From NCBI RefSeq assembly GCF_004118675.1, contig NZ_SDHZ01000003.1:186001-250000 (forward strand): a stretch of DNA of 64,000 nt. Direction: 5' to 3'. A program made the position numbers and the translations under genes. How positions within the stretch are numbered: the first letter of the stretch is position 1; the number at the start of each line of letters is the position of its first letter. The notes under the pieces were generated by a model, which was not told the DNA's origin, made no database searches, and saw only the letters and a list, made by a program, of their open reading frames with translations. Origin of the DNA: Filimonas effusa (GTDB lineage: Bacteria > Bacteroidota > Bacteroidia > Chitinophagales > Chitinophagaceae). Shown in pieces: positions 25,925 through 34,469 of this stretch.

Positions 25925-27400
25925 TTATCGACTGTAAGCATTCGTTATATGAGTGGCCACCAGTTCTCCGCTGATAAGACTGGGAGGCACTCCGGGACCG
26001 GGAACAGTTAATTGCCCGGTATAAAACAGGTTATCTAATTTTTTGCTTTTACAAGAGGGTTTCAGGTGGGCTGTTTGAAGCAAAGTGTTTGCCAATCCGT
26101 AGGCATTGCCTTTAAAGGCATTGTATTCGCTGATAAAATCGCTGTGCGCGAACGATCTTTTATATATGATGGCCTCTTTGATCTTCTGGCCGGTACGTTT
26201 TTCCATGCGGGTTACAATATTTTCAAAATAGTAATTCCTGAGTTCTTCGGAATCATTTTGTAAACCAGAAGCTACGGGAATTAAGAAGAAAAGGTTTTCG
26301 CAACCCGGAGGTGCAACCGAAGGATCGGTAACAGAAGGTGCACTTACATAAAACAAGGGATCGGATGGCCATTGAGGCATTTCGTAGATCTCTAAGCCGT
26401 GTAAGCTGAAAGAAGTGTCGAAAAATAACGAATGGTGGGTAATGTTTTCGAGCTTTTTGTTTAGTCCCACGTAGTAAATAAGGCAGCCAGGCGCCATCAC
26501 ACGGCTATCCCAATACGCTGTGGAGTAACTGCGAAACTGCTGCGGAAGCAGGTTGGTTTCTATATGATGATAGTCTGCACCTCCTACCACAATATCTACA
26601 TCGTAGGTAGCCTTATCGGTAACCAGCTTTTTTACGCTCCGTTTCTCGATGATAGTTTGGGATACCGTTTCGTTGAAATGGAAGGTAACGCCCAGTTCCT
26701 TTGCCAGGCGGTACATCGCATCGACAATACTATACATGCCATTTTCAGGATACCAGGTGCCGCCCTTGATATCTGCGTAGTTCATGAGACTATATAAAGC
26801 GGGAATCTTTTGCGGGAGGGCGCCGAGGAAAAGTACGGGAAACCCCATCAGCTGCTGCAGGTGTTCATTTTTGAAATGTTTGGTCAGATGTTTTTGCATG
26901 GAAGTAAAGACATCCAGGCGCAACAGGCCGGCAAACAGGTCTTTATCGAACAGCTCTTTTATGGATAACCCTGGCTTATGTACCAGTTTATTCATACCTA
27001 CCCGGTACTTAAAAGCTGCCTCTTCAAGGAATTGATCCAATTGATGGGAACTGCCAGGTTCCAGAGATTCGAACAGCTGGCATAATGCGGAATAATCTGC
27101 GGGAATATCAGAAATTTCTTTTTCCCAGTAAATACGGTAAGAAGGATCGAGCCGCTTAAGGGAATAAAATTCCCCAACCGATCGTCCGAACTGTTGAAAA
27201 AAACGTTCAAAGACGTCGGGCATCCAGTACCAGCTGGGGCCCATATCGAAGGTAAACCCCTGGGCCGTGAACTTACGGGCACGTCCACCAGGCATACTAT
27301 TCTTTTCTATTACCCGGACCTGGTATCCATCGCGGGCAAGAAAACAGGCTGCCGACAAGCCGGCGAAACCACTTCCAATGACAACTACTTTTTCCTGCAC
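25925..27400 (-). CDS. crtI: Phytoene desaturase (CrtI type)
   Basis: A 491-residue FAD-dependent enzyme that desaturates phytoene to lycopene. It has the dinucleotide-binding motif VIGSGFAGLSAACFLA at residues 6-21, the GGRARKF and FDMGPSWYW segments that follow in this family, and the C-terminal carotenoid-oxidase block FYTGQLTVPGPGVPPSLISG near residue 460. It is membrane-associated without a true transmembrane helix. It follows the sigma-factor gene by 15 bp and leads crtB by 13 bp. Confidence 0.95.
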   Translation of the reverse strand: MQEKVVVIGSGFAGLSAACFLARDGYQVRVIEKNSMPGGRARKFTAQGFTFDMGPSWYWMPDVFERFFQQFGRSVGEFYSLKRLDPSYRIYWEKEISDIPADYSALCQLFESLEPGSSHQLDQFLEEAAFKYRVGMNKLVHKPGLSIKELFDKDLFAGLLRLDVFTSMQKHLTKHFKNEHLQQLMGFPVLFLGALPQKIPALYSLMNYADIKGGTWYPENGMYSIVDAMYRLAKELGVTFHFNETVSQTIIEKRSVKKLVTDKATYDVDIVVGGADYHHIETNLLPQQFRSYSTAYWDSRVMAPGCLIYYVGLNKKLENITHHSLFFDTSFSLHGLEIYEMPQWPSDPLFYVSAPSVTDPSVAPPGCENLFFLIPVASGLQNDSEELRNYYFENIVTRMEKRTGQKIKEAIIYKRSFAHSDFISEYNAFKGNAYGLANTLLQTAHLKPSCKSKKLDNLFYTGQLTVPGPGVPPSLISGELVATHITNAYSR

Positions 27401-27415
27401 GCGCTAATTATTTGA

Positions 27416-27916
27416 TCAGTAGCGCTTTAACTGCAATTTCAACAGTTTACGGGCAAAGTGGATCCTGCTTTTGATGGTCCCCAATGGCTCGCCCAGCATT
27501 TCTGAGATTTCGTAATATTTGAACCCCTCATAGTACATGACAAACGGTCCCCGAAAGATCTCAGGCAGGCTTTTGAGCGCATGCTGGATCTCCTTCATAT
27601 TGATGCTTACCAGCGCTCCGTTGGTGGTAGCGGATTGGTTCTGATTCAGGAGGAAGTCGTCGGGAGTGTGGTCGAAAAGGACATTTTGCTTGGCCTTGCG
27701 CCTGTAGTTATTGATAAATACGTTGCGCATGATGGTATAAAGCCAGGCTTTGATATTAGTACCTACGCTGTATTTATCCCTGTTGGCAAGGGCGCGGTAC
27801 AAGGTTTCCTGGAACAGGTCCTTGGCAGATTCGGTGTCTCGGGTTAGCGTTACGGCAAAGGGCTTCAGGAAGTCCACATTGCTCATCAGCATTTGATTGA
27901 ATTCGATAGTTGACAT
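27416..27916 (-). CDS. ECF-type RNA polymerase sigma factor heading the carotenoid operon
   Basis: A 166-residue extracytoplasmic-function-like sigma factor. Region 2 covers about residues 10-85 (AKDLFQETLYRAL and NIKAWLYTIMRNVFINNYRRK, the -10 recognition and melting segment). Region 4 covers about 110-165 (LPEIFRGPFVMYYEGFKYYEISEMLG with the helix-turn-helix). I chose the ATG at 27916; a TTG start at 27946 would add ten residues not usual in the family. It is the first gene of the crt operon and no anti-sigma gene is adjacent, so how it is restrained is unknown. It may direct expression of the operon, itself included. Confidence 0.92.
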   Translation of the reverse strand: MSTIEFNQMLMSNVDFLKPFAVTLTRDTESAKDLFQETLYRALANRDKYSVGTNIKAWLYTIMRNVFINNYRRKAKQNVLFDHTPDDFLLNQNQSATTNGALVSINMKEIQHALKSLPEIFRGPFVMYYEGFKYYEISEMLGEPLGTIKSRIHFARKLLKLQLKRY

Positions 27917-27946
27917 AGTGGTTGGTGTTTGATAAGGTGAACCCAA

Positions 27947-27977
27947 CCAAGTTAAGCAAAAAAGTGGCCAAATGCAA
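27947..27977 (-). promoter_or_regulatory. Candidate promoter of the carotenoid operon
   Basis: On the minus strand TTG (27975-27977), a 20-bp spacer and TAACTTGG (27947-27954) resemble the TTG/TAnnTTTG consensus with one mismatch. A G-rich run on the plus strand (8 G, about 27978-27985) lies next to it. The operon could instead use an ECF-specific promoter. Confidence 0.35.
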
Positions 27978-28039
27978 GGGGGGGGAGATTCAAATTTCTA
28001 ATTCCACACCGGGATATTAACTGCAGACAGCCCTATTCA

Positions 28040-28225
28040 CTAAATTATAGGGAGTATCTGTGTACGAGGCCGGTTGATAAAAATAAAAGCATCACCTTGC
28101 GTTACCTGTCTGCCTGGTTCATTGGTAATGATACCGCACAATTGGTTGAAGCCCTTGCGCATATCAGTCTCTTTTCGGTACAAATGATAACAGCGGTGTG
28201 TACCAAGCTGCAATAAACTACTCAT
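28040..28225 (-). pseudogene. IS66-family TnpB (Orf2), truncated
   Basis: A 61-residue remnant of the IS66 accessory protein TnpB. The family core HLYRKETDMRKGFNQL and GDAFIFINRPRT is clear, but intact TnpB is about 115 residues and this ends with a TAG at 28040 soon after the FINR motif, so the C-terminal half is lost. Its ATG overlaps the TnpA stop as ATGA (28222-28225), the normal arrangement in IS66 elements. Confidence 0.8.
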
Positions 28226-28524
28226 GAGCAAAGCTCTTTAAGATAAGCAGCGCTAACAGGCTGGTAGAGCTTTATACCGTTTACCTCCGCAAATAAGCTG
28301 GCAGAGCCAGTATTCAATTGTATAGGAGCAAACGAACTGCTGACAGATGCCGTATTTTCTTTGCCATAACGTCGCCGCCAATTATGAAAACTGCCTTCAG
28401 GAATACATCGATTAACACAAAAGTCCTTTATACTCAACCCACTTTGACGATGAGCTTCCAACAGTTCCACTATTACAGCACGACCACGAAAATGCCGATG
28501 ATTTACGGCGGAAGTTCTTTCCAT
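28222..28524 (-). CDS. IS66-family TnpA (Orf1)
   Basis: A 100-residue helix-turn-helix protein of the IS66 TnpA type. The signature SGLSIKDFCVNRCIPEGSFHNWRRRYG is split here only for length: SGLSIKDFC near residue 30 and GSFHNWRRRYG near 47. The length is about normal. It is followed by a truncated TnpB, and no matching TnpC lies on this strand, so the element is dead. The probable end of the element is near 28561, where the minus strand reads GTAAGTGTTTGATC. Confidence 0.8.
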   Translation of the reverse strand: MERTSAVNHRHFRGRAVIVELLEAHRQSGLSIKDFCVNRCIPEGSFHNWRRRYGKENTASVSSSFAPIQLNTGSASLFAEVNGIKLYQPVSAAYLKELCS

Positions 28525-28578
28525 AATTTTTGACCACTAAGCTATAGGATCAAACACTTACGGAAAAGATGTACTTAG

Positions 28579-29442
28579 CCGGAGGCTTACGTGTTACAAA
28601 GTAATTACCTGCATGCCGATGAAACACCTATCAAAGTGATGGATAAGGATAAGAAAGGTGAAACACATCGCGGGTATTACTGGGTATACCAGAACAGCAT
28701 TGCTAAAACGGTATTGTTTGACTACCAGGAAGGCCGTGGCAGAGAGGGGCCGGTTGAAATACTCAAAGATTTTAAAGGCTATCTGCAAACCGATGGCTAC
28801 GTAGCATATGATGTTTTTGCTAAAAAGCAGGACATTACGCTAATCCATTGCATGGCACATGCCCAGCGTATGTTTAATGACGCGTTGGATAATGATGAAG
28901 CCCGTGCTTCTCACGCCATGGAGGAGATACAAAAATTATATGTAATTGAACGCATCTGCAAGAAGCAGCAGTTGAACTTTGAGGAAGTAACGGAAGTTCG
29001 CAGGATCAAATCTGTTCCTATCCTAAAGTCAATGGACTTATGGCTGCAACAGCAATATGTACAGGTCTTACCTCAAAGCGCTATCGGCAAAGCGATCGCC
29101 TATAGTCTGCAACGATGGAAAAGGTTATCGACCTACGTCAATGACGGCAAACTGAACATCGACAACAATCCAGTTGAGAATAGTATCCGCCCCGTCGCCC
29201 TGGGCAGAAAGAATTATTTGTTTGCTGGTAGTCATGAAGCGGCTAAAAGAAGCGGCATGCTATACTCCCGCATGTATGCGTTGATCGCCCAATGTGAATC
29301 CAGTGGGTTAAGTGTAAAGCAATTTTGTAAAGAACAGGCCATAACCGCTGCCACCTATTACTACTGGCATAAAAAATATCATTCCCCTGATGTAGCGCAA
29401 AGAAGCAAAGAGACAAGTCGCAATTTTTATTCTTCCCACTAA
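28579..29442 (+). pseudogene. IS66-family TnpC fragment fused to part of a second TnpA
   Basis: A plus-strand frame open from 28579 that lacks the N-terminal half of an IS66 transposase. It begins inside the catalytic region (LHADETPIKVMD, the first Asp of the DDE triad), continues through DGYVAYD (second Asp) and ends TnpC with NPVENSIRPVALGRKNYLFAGS (the Glu block). After GMLYS it runs in frame into a different segment, SGLSVKQFCKEQAI...YYYWHKKY, which is TnpA-like, and stops at 29442. The product is therefore a chimera of two IS66 genes and cannot be an active transposase. Confidence 0.82.
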
Positions 29443-29486
29443 AGCTTGTCATCATTCTATAGACGTGATGCTACACAAAAAACACC

Positions 29487-30152
29487 TTAAGATAAATTCC
29501 TCTGGGGTAGGTCCTTAAAAAAACGGTGTATTATTTTGCTTTCGGAAAACAAAATGACCCACGCAGTAGAAAACATAATAATTAAATCGACGCGAAAACT
29601 TTTATGTTCATTATACCAGATTTCAAGAGCGCCTTTATAAGGAGCTATTACCTTCTCATAAAACTCATGTGGTGGTAAAGATGACTCTGAAATCAGTTTC
29701 TCTTCATCACGAAATACAACCGAACCAATTCCAGTAATACCCGGCTTAGATTCATAAATTCTATATCGTATACTTTCAGGATAGGCATTAAAAGTCCTAT
29801 CAACAAGTGGCCTGGGGCCCACAATACTCATGTCCCCTTTTAATACATTTAAAATCTGGGGTAGTTCATTTATTTTTGTCTTCCGCAGGAATTTCCCTAG
29901 CGGTAAAAGTCGGGGATCATTTCGAAGTGTAATAGACCCCGTTCCCATGTTGGGGCTATTCTTCAACATGGTGGCGAACTTAATAATGTCAAAATAAGTG
30001 TTTTTGAAGCCAATCCTCTTTTGATAGTAAAAGATAAACCCCTCTCCAGATAATTTCAAAATCAGAATTATTGGAAGCAAAAAAGGAAGCAAAAATAGAA
30101 TAAGAACCAGTGCCAACAAAAAATCGAACAAACGCTTAATAATTGAATACAT
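29487..30152 (-). CDS. PglC/WbaP-type initiating sugar-phosphate transferase
   Basis: A 221-residue monotopic phosphoglycosyltransferase (bacterial sugar transferase family). It moves a sugar-1-phosphate from a UDP-sugar to undecaprenyl phosphate and so starts each repeat unit. One membrane helix at residues 10-34 is followed by the catalytic domain: YYQKRIGFKNTYFDIIKFATM, LRKTKINELPQILNVLKGDMSIVGPRP (written in part: NELPQILNVLKGDMS and IVGPRPL) and KPGITGIGSV. The expected DE pair is changed to NE at residue about 95 (INELPQ instead of IDELPQ). It is the last gene of locus II and follows the dehydratase by 6 bp. Confidence 0.9.
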   Translation of the reverse strand: MYSIIKRLFDFLLALVLILFLLPFLLPIILILKLSGEGFIFYYQKRIGFKNTYFDIIKFATMLKNSPNMGTGSITLRNDPRLLPLGKFLRKTKINELPQILNVLKGDMSIVGPRPLVDRTFNAYPESIRYRIYESKPGITGIGSVVFRDEEKLISESSLPPHEFYEKVIAPYKGALEIWYNEHKSFRVDLIIMFSTAWVILFSESKIIHRFFKDLPQRNLS

Positions 30153-30158
30153 ACCTGT

Positions 30159-31376
30159 TTACATTTTTTGATCAAGATTAAGCCCTGTTTCAATGTGCCT
30201 GAAATCCGGCAACATGGCATTTAACAACTCAACCAAACTCGATTTTTCAGAATTATTAGTCTTGAAAAAATCTTCAATTTGTTTCACAACTAAGCTAGCC
30301 GCTTCTATTGACATCCTCTCTTTTACTTTTATAACTCCTAACGAATTATATAAATCCATATCAGGCTGCTCTGAATCGGTATAAAACTCCTCATATAATT
30401 TTTCGCCGGATGTTTCACTACCAAACAAATAAACGGGGTAAGCATTAACTTGTAGATTTGCAGCTTTTACCTTCGCCTCCTCTTCACTTCCACAAATATC
30501 TACTGTTAACCCAAACTGGGCAAGAAAAGGCTCAATAATGGAAGCAAAACTGACTAAATCATCTTCAATTGACAATTTAGGAAAAAAGATATCCCCGCTA
30601 GTCCCTAAAATACATGCCAACAGACAAATCTCCCCTGCTTCCGATGGAGATACAAAATATCGCTTCACGTCTGAAGGACAAGAAAGAGGTTGTTTCTTCA
30701 AAATACGTTCAAAAAAACCAGCCAAGAGGCTCCCATTCGAAAAAGCTACATTTGCAAAACGAGCTGTCGTTATCTTAAGCTTATTAGAGTAAGCCATGAT
30801 AATATTTTCCATTAACTTTTTGCTTGCCCCCATAATATTAACAGGATTGGCAGCCTTATCGGTAGAAACACAAAAAAAGTGTTCCGGCGGAAACTCAACT
30901 AATAAATCCAATAAACGTTTCGCATTAATAACATTATTATTAATCATAGCTTCAATAGAAAAAAGATCCTTCTCACTACGAACATGCTTATGAGCTGCAA
31001 AATTTGCAACTATATGGAACCGACCTTCCTGCTTGAACAGCTTTTCAAAAATAATATCATTGAAATTTATAGGATATGTCTTAAGAACCTCAGGAAGATT
31101 TAAGTCTTTTGAACTTCTTAAATCCCTAACCAACTCAGTAAGCCCATTCTCATTTGTATCAACCACATAAAGCTTACGAACCGGATATTTTAAAATTGCT
31201 TTTATAAAAGAGGCTCCTATTGTTCCCGCACCACCTATAACCAATACATTCTTATCGGCAATTTCTTTATTTAGAATTTCGTGAGACGATAATATGTCAC
31301 TAGCAAAAAAACTACTTTTACGCATTGTAACATTGTCTTTTATAAACATTTCTACATCGAAAACATCAGACGTCAT
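30159..31376 (-). CDS. UDP-GlcNAc 4,6-dehydratase-like polysaccharide biosynthesis protein
   Basis: A 405-residue soluble short-chain dehydrogenase of the Polysacc_synt_2 family (FlaA1/CapE/WbpM type). These remove water from UDP-N-acetylhexosamine to give a 4-keto-6-deoxy sugar. Seen: VLVIGGAGTIGASFIKA near residue 45, NFAAHKHVRSEKD, and STDKAANPVNIMGASKK near residue 165, the block in which Met replaces the usual catalytic Tyr. About 40 residues precede the Rossmann fold, more than in CapE. With the reductase and initiating transferase next to it, it probably supplies UDP-QuiNAc or UDP-FucNAc as the first sugar. Confidence 0.87.
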   Translation of the reverse strand: MTSDVFDVEMFIKDNVTMRKSSFFASDILSSHEILNKEIADKNVLVIGGAGTIGASFIKAILKYPVRKLYVVDTNENGLTELVRDLRSSKDLNLPEVLKTYPINFNDIIFEKLFKQEGRFHIVANFAAHKHVRSEKDLFSIEAMINNNVINAKRLLDLLVEFPPEHFFCVSTDKAANPVNIMGASKKLMENIIMAYSNKLKITTARFANVAFSNGSLLAGFFERILKKQPLSCPSDVKRYFVSPSEAGEICLLACILGTSGDIFFPKLSIEDDLVSFASIIEPFLAQFGLTVDICGSEEEAKVKAANLQVNAYPVYLFGSETSGEKLYEEFYTDSEQPDMDLYNSLGVIKVKERMSIEAASLVVKQIEDFFKTNNSEKSSLVELLNAMLPDFRHIETGLNLDQKM

Positions 31377-31410
31377 CGCAATTATTTTTTAAATAAAAAA
31401 ATATTTCAAC

Positions 31411-32328
31411 CTAAATAAATTTATCCTTATTTCTAAACGACTGAAAAGTCCTTATCAACCCTTCTTTTGCACCAACAGGGAGCCCTTTCCCTAAAGCCTT
31501 TATCAATTTTGAGTTCTCAACAATATAGCTACTTGTCATCTTATCCAGCTTATCCGTATTTATAGGCAATCCCAAAATATCACCCAATTTAAAAATGGCC
31601 TTTATAAAGCGTTTCGAAACCTTATATATATGAATCCTCTTGTGAGAAGCATTAGCAATTAAACTAATTAACTCATTCGTTGATAGAGGAGTATCGTCTG
31701 CAATATTATAAATACCAGAATAGATATCATTTCTTTGAACAAGTTCGTTGATCACAAAACAAAAATTTTCAACACTGCAAAATGACCTCTTATTTTGAAA
31801 AGCCCCAAATACCCACGGCACTCCTTTATTTACAAAACTATACAATAAGTTCATGTTTCCTTTATTGCCCGGCCCATGAACCATACAGGGACGAAGTATA
31901 AAATATGACTTACCTTCAGGAGGCTTATTTGCCATGATATATTCCTCTGCCATTAACTTTGACTTGCCATACGGAGATTGTGGGGAAGGAATAATGTCCT
32001 CTGTCAGAGATTCTGTACAGTTATCCCGAACTGCCTTGACAGAGCTTACAAAAATAAATATCCGAGAATCAGACTTTAAGAACACATCATACAGCTGCCT
32101 AGTCAATTCAAAATTTGCCTTATAATATTCGTCTTCCGCACTGCTATTCTTCACATCATGTGCTTTCCCCGCCAGATGAATAACAACATCGCCCAGCAAA
32201 TCAACATATGATCCATCATAAATTTGCGGTCTTCCTATTTTTACAATTTCAACGTTTAGATTCTCCTCGAGATAAGAAGAAAGATTTCTACCGATAAAGC
32301 CACTACTGCCGGTTATTGTGATTTTCAT
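31411..32328 (-). CDS. NAD-dependent epimerase/4-ketoreductase (SDR)
   Basis: A 305-residue extended SDR enzyme. It has the GSSGFIGRNLSSYL Rossmann motif at residues 7-20, HLAGKAHD near 52, the serine strand FVSSVKAVR and the catalytic YGKSKLMAEEYI block near 120. HLAGKAHD is typical of the WbpK/WbpV-like reductases that act after a UDP-GlcNAc 4,6-dehydratase. It likely reduces the 4-keto sugar to UDP-D-FucNAc or UDP-D-QuiNAc. Its start overlaps the end of the preceding GT4 gene by 26 bp. Confidence 0.85.
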   Translation of the reverse strand: MKITITGSSGFIGRNLSSYLEENLNVEIVKIGRPQIYDGSYVDLLGDVVIHLAGKAHDVKNSSAEDEYYKANFELTRQLYDVFLKSDSRIFIFVSSVKAVRDNCTESLTEDIIPSPQSPYGKSKLMAEEYIMANKPPEGKSYFILRPCMVHGPGNKGNMNLLYSFVNKGVPWVFGAFQNKRSFCSVENFCFVINELVQRNDIYSGIYNIADDTPLSTNELISLIANASHKRIHIYKVSKRFIKAIFKLGDILGLPINTDKLDKMTSSYIVENSKLIKALGKGLPVGAKEGLIRTFQSFRNKDKFI

Positions 32329-33469
32329 GATTGTCTAAATTAAAAATAAGGCTGGCAATATCATTCCAAATAATTTCCTGTTGAAAGTTTTTTTCAACAA
32401 ATATTCTTCCGTTCCGACCGTGCTCTTTTGCTATCTCTGGATTATCCAGGTAATATTTCATTTTGTTGGCTATGTCAGTAGGATCGTTCTCTATAAAACA
32501 ACCTGTTTCCCCATCCCGGATAGAATCACAGCACCCTGTAACCCTTGTTGTAAGTACAGGCAATTCCATAGCCGAAGCTTCTAATACAACCGTTGGAAAT
32601 CCTTCCCTATAAGAAGGTAAAATAAAAAAATCCATCATTGAATAAAACAACTCCACTTCATCAATCAATCCTGTACAAATGATTGATTCATCATTTCTCA
32701 ATACCTCTTTAGTCCGTTCTGGTAAAGAATCCCTGTCTTCGAACGGACCGGCCAATAACAGTATTATATCACTGTACTTTTCCCTTAACAAACGCCAACC
32801 ACCAACAAGTTCATTAATGCCTTTATCATTAACTAACCTTCCTACATACCCTATAATTTTTTTGTCACTATTAATCCCATATTTCCTTCGAACTTCTTCA
32901 ACTCGCTTATGACACACTGCCGTCTTATTAAATCTCCGCAAATCTATCCCATTACATGTCCCTCTATTTAGAATAATATTCTTACCTGCATCACTAAGCG
33001 CTTCCCTGTTACTTATCTCTAAAACAGAAGGGCTAACACAAACAACTTTACTCGCCAACATGCCAGTTAATTTCTCAATGCTTTTGAGCAGGACCTTTTT
33101 CATCCCCTTAGAGGTCTCGTACATCAGGCCATGTCTAAAGTATATCCTGTTCTTTCTTCCCGCTAGATAAGAAGCTGTCATAGCTAGTAAACCTCCTTTA
33201 GGGGTATGCCCTATTACAACATCTATCTTGTTTTTTCTTATTACCCTTACAAGTTCAAAGACAGACTTAACATCTTTTATAATATTAATCTCTCTGGCAA
33301 CTGTTATTGGAATCGAAAAAAAATTTTTTTCTTCAGCATACTGATTTAGAAACTCAGATGGTGTACACGCGACATAAAACGACACCCCTTTATCCCTTAA
33401 AAAATCAAATTGCCCTCCAATATAGTAGGGCAAAACGAAAGAGATGTTAACTACATGTAAACACTTCAT
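32303..33469 (-). CDS. GT4-family glycosyltransferase
   Basis: A 388-residue GT-B enzyme like those that add the second sugar of capsule repeat units (PglA/WbnH-like neighbours in sequence style). Seen: HTPKGGLLAMTASYLAG near residue 90, VGRLVNDKGINELV near 210, and the donor-binding segment PSYREGFPTVVLEASAMELPV near 297 (given as PSYREGFP and VVLEASAMELPV). I chose the ATG at 33469 over a TTG three codons upstream. It overlaps the reductase gene by 26 bp, so the two are translated from one message. The sugar is unknown. Confidence 0.88.
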   Translation of the reverse strand: MKCLHVVNISFVLPYYIGGQFDFLRDKGVSFYVACTPSEFLNQYAEEKNFFSIPITVAREINIIKDVKSVFELVRVIRKNKIDVVIGHTPKGGLLAMTASYLAGRKNRIYFRHGLMYETSKGMKKVLLKSIEKLTGMLASKVVCVSPSVLEISNREALSDAGKNIILNRGTCNGIDLRRFNKTAVCHKRVEEVRRKYGINSDKKIIGYVGRLVNDKGINELVGGWRLLREKYSDIILLLAGPFEDRDSLPERTKEVLRNDESIICTGLIDEVELFYSMMDFFILPSYREGFPTVVLEASAMELPVLTTRVTGCCDSIRDGETGCFIENDPTDIANKMKYYLDNPEIAKEHGRNGRIFVEKNFQQEIIWNDIASLIFNLDNHENHNNRQ

Positions 33470-33561
33470 AGACCACAATTTGAGAAAGAGGTTCCGTTAC
33501 CCCATCCTTTTTTCTTTCCTAAAGAACTATTGTAACACCTTAATAATTGAGAAATGAGCTG

Positions 33562-34362
33562 TTAAAGACTTCTTAGCTGCTCTCTATAAAATTCGAACTG
33601 CTCTCTTGTTTTTACATAGTGAAATGACACTGCATTATTGATGTTTTCTTTACTTAAATTGTAAAAATCAACAGGCTGGCTATGAAAAGCGCTATCGGCC
33701 TCCAGAATTACACTTTGTGATTTCTTTACATTAATTCCCAGTGATACGTCTGAATAATCCGTAAAATACATGCGAAACCTAGGTATAACAGCAAATACTG
33801 TATTATGAATCAGATAACCAGCTCCTCCACTAGGATAGCAAAGTCCTTCATGTTTTCTCAAAAACGGATTCCCGGTATTCCTGGATTGTATCAGCATTTC
33901 GCCCAGAATTGTATTAGGCTGAGTCCATTTTTTATCGCCATCAAGCTTCTTTAACAGCTCCTGTATGTTTACAAAAGTGTCGTCATCCACACAAAAAATA
34001 CTCTCATATTTACCTATTACCCCAAAGCGGGAGGTTATATTAAGTATGTTAATGTGCTTCATTTCATTACTTTGATATTCGTCTGAATAAGATACTTTAA
34101 GAACGTTATTATCCAAATCCCAATAATCAGCATAAAATAAAAAGTCACACTGCAGAAAACCTGAGTAATATTCTTTTAAATAAGCAACCCGCTCTTTTGA
34201 TTTGCCACCATGTAGTATCAAAATCAGCACCTTGTTTCCTTTATACTTATTATCCAAGAAATTCAGACATTTCCTGACAAGGAATTTATCCAAGAAGTAA
34301 TAATAGGCAATCCTCCTGATAAGACCCAAGCAGTATGAAATATGCGATTTTTTAATTCCCAT
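33562..34362 (-). CDS. Fringe/C1GalT-like (GT31-type) glycosyltransferase
   Basis: A 266-residue protein with three motifs of the GT31 beta-1,3-glycosyltransferases: CVDDDTFVNI near residue 124 (the DDD metal-binding motif), PSGGAGYLI near 177 (the GGAGY acceptor loop) and DVSLGI near 205 (in animal enzymes D-V/D-x-x-G). These are the order and spacing of Fringe and core-1 galactosyltransferase. It has no signal peptide or clear membrane anchor, unlike the Golgi enzymes. In a Wzy-dependent locus it would transfer Gal, GlcNAc or a related sugar at the cytoplasmic face. The assignment rests on motifs only. It stands 92 bp from the next gene and 107 bp from the one before. Confidence 0.68.
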   Translation of the reverse strand: MGIKKSHISYCLGLIRRIAYYYFLDKFLVRKCLNFLDNKYKGNKVLILILHGGKSKERVAYLKEYYSGFLQCDFLFYADYWDLDNNVLKVSYSDEYQSNEMKHINILNITSRFGVIGKYESIFCVDDDTFVNIQELLKKLDGDKKWTQPNTILGEMLIQSRNTGNPFLRKHEGLCYPSGGAGYLIHNTVFAVIPRFRMYFTDYSDVSLGINVKKSQSVILEADSAFHSQPVDFYNLSKENINNAVSFHYVKTREQFEFYREQLRSL

Positions 34363-34469
34363 TCTAAACTAATATTGAATATTTATAATCAAAACTATCC
34401 CCTTCATTGTTCATACAAATACGAAAAACTTAAAATAGGAAACAAGTTTTGGAAAATTGAGCTATCTGA

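Larger units (their letters stand above)
28040..29442. mobile_element. Mosaic IS66-family insertion-sequence remnant
   Basis: The minus-strand TnpA and truncated TnpB meet a plus-strand TnpC/TnpA chimera head to head at about 28561-28578. At least two IS66-type elements took part, since two different TnpA sequences are present. The scar sits exactly at the border between the carotenoid operon and the AT-rich polysaccharide locus II. Full terminal inverted repeats could not be defined by eye. Confidence 0.75.

Noticed and set aside
29487-30152. Loss of activity of the PglC-type transferase because of the INELPQ sequence (Asn for Asp)
   Set aside because: The change is noted, but the rest of the domain is intact and the family pattern around this site varies; I do not have alignments to call it inactive.
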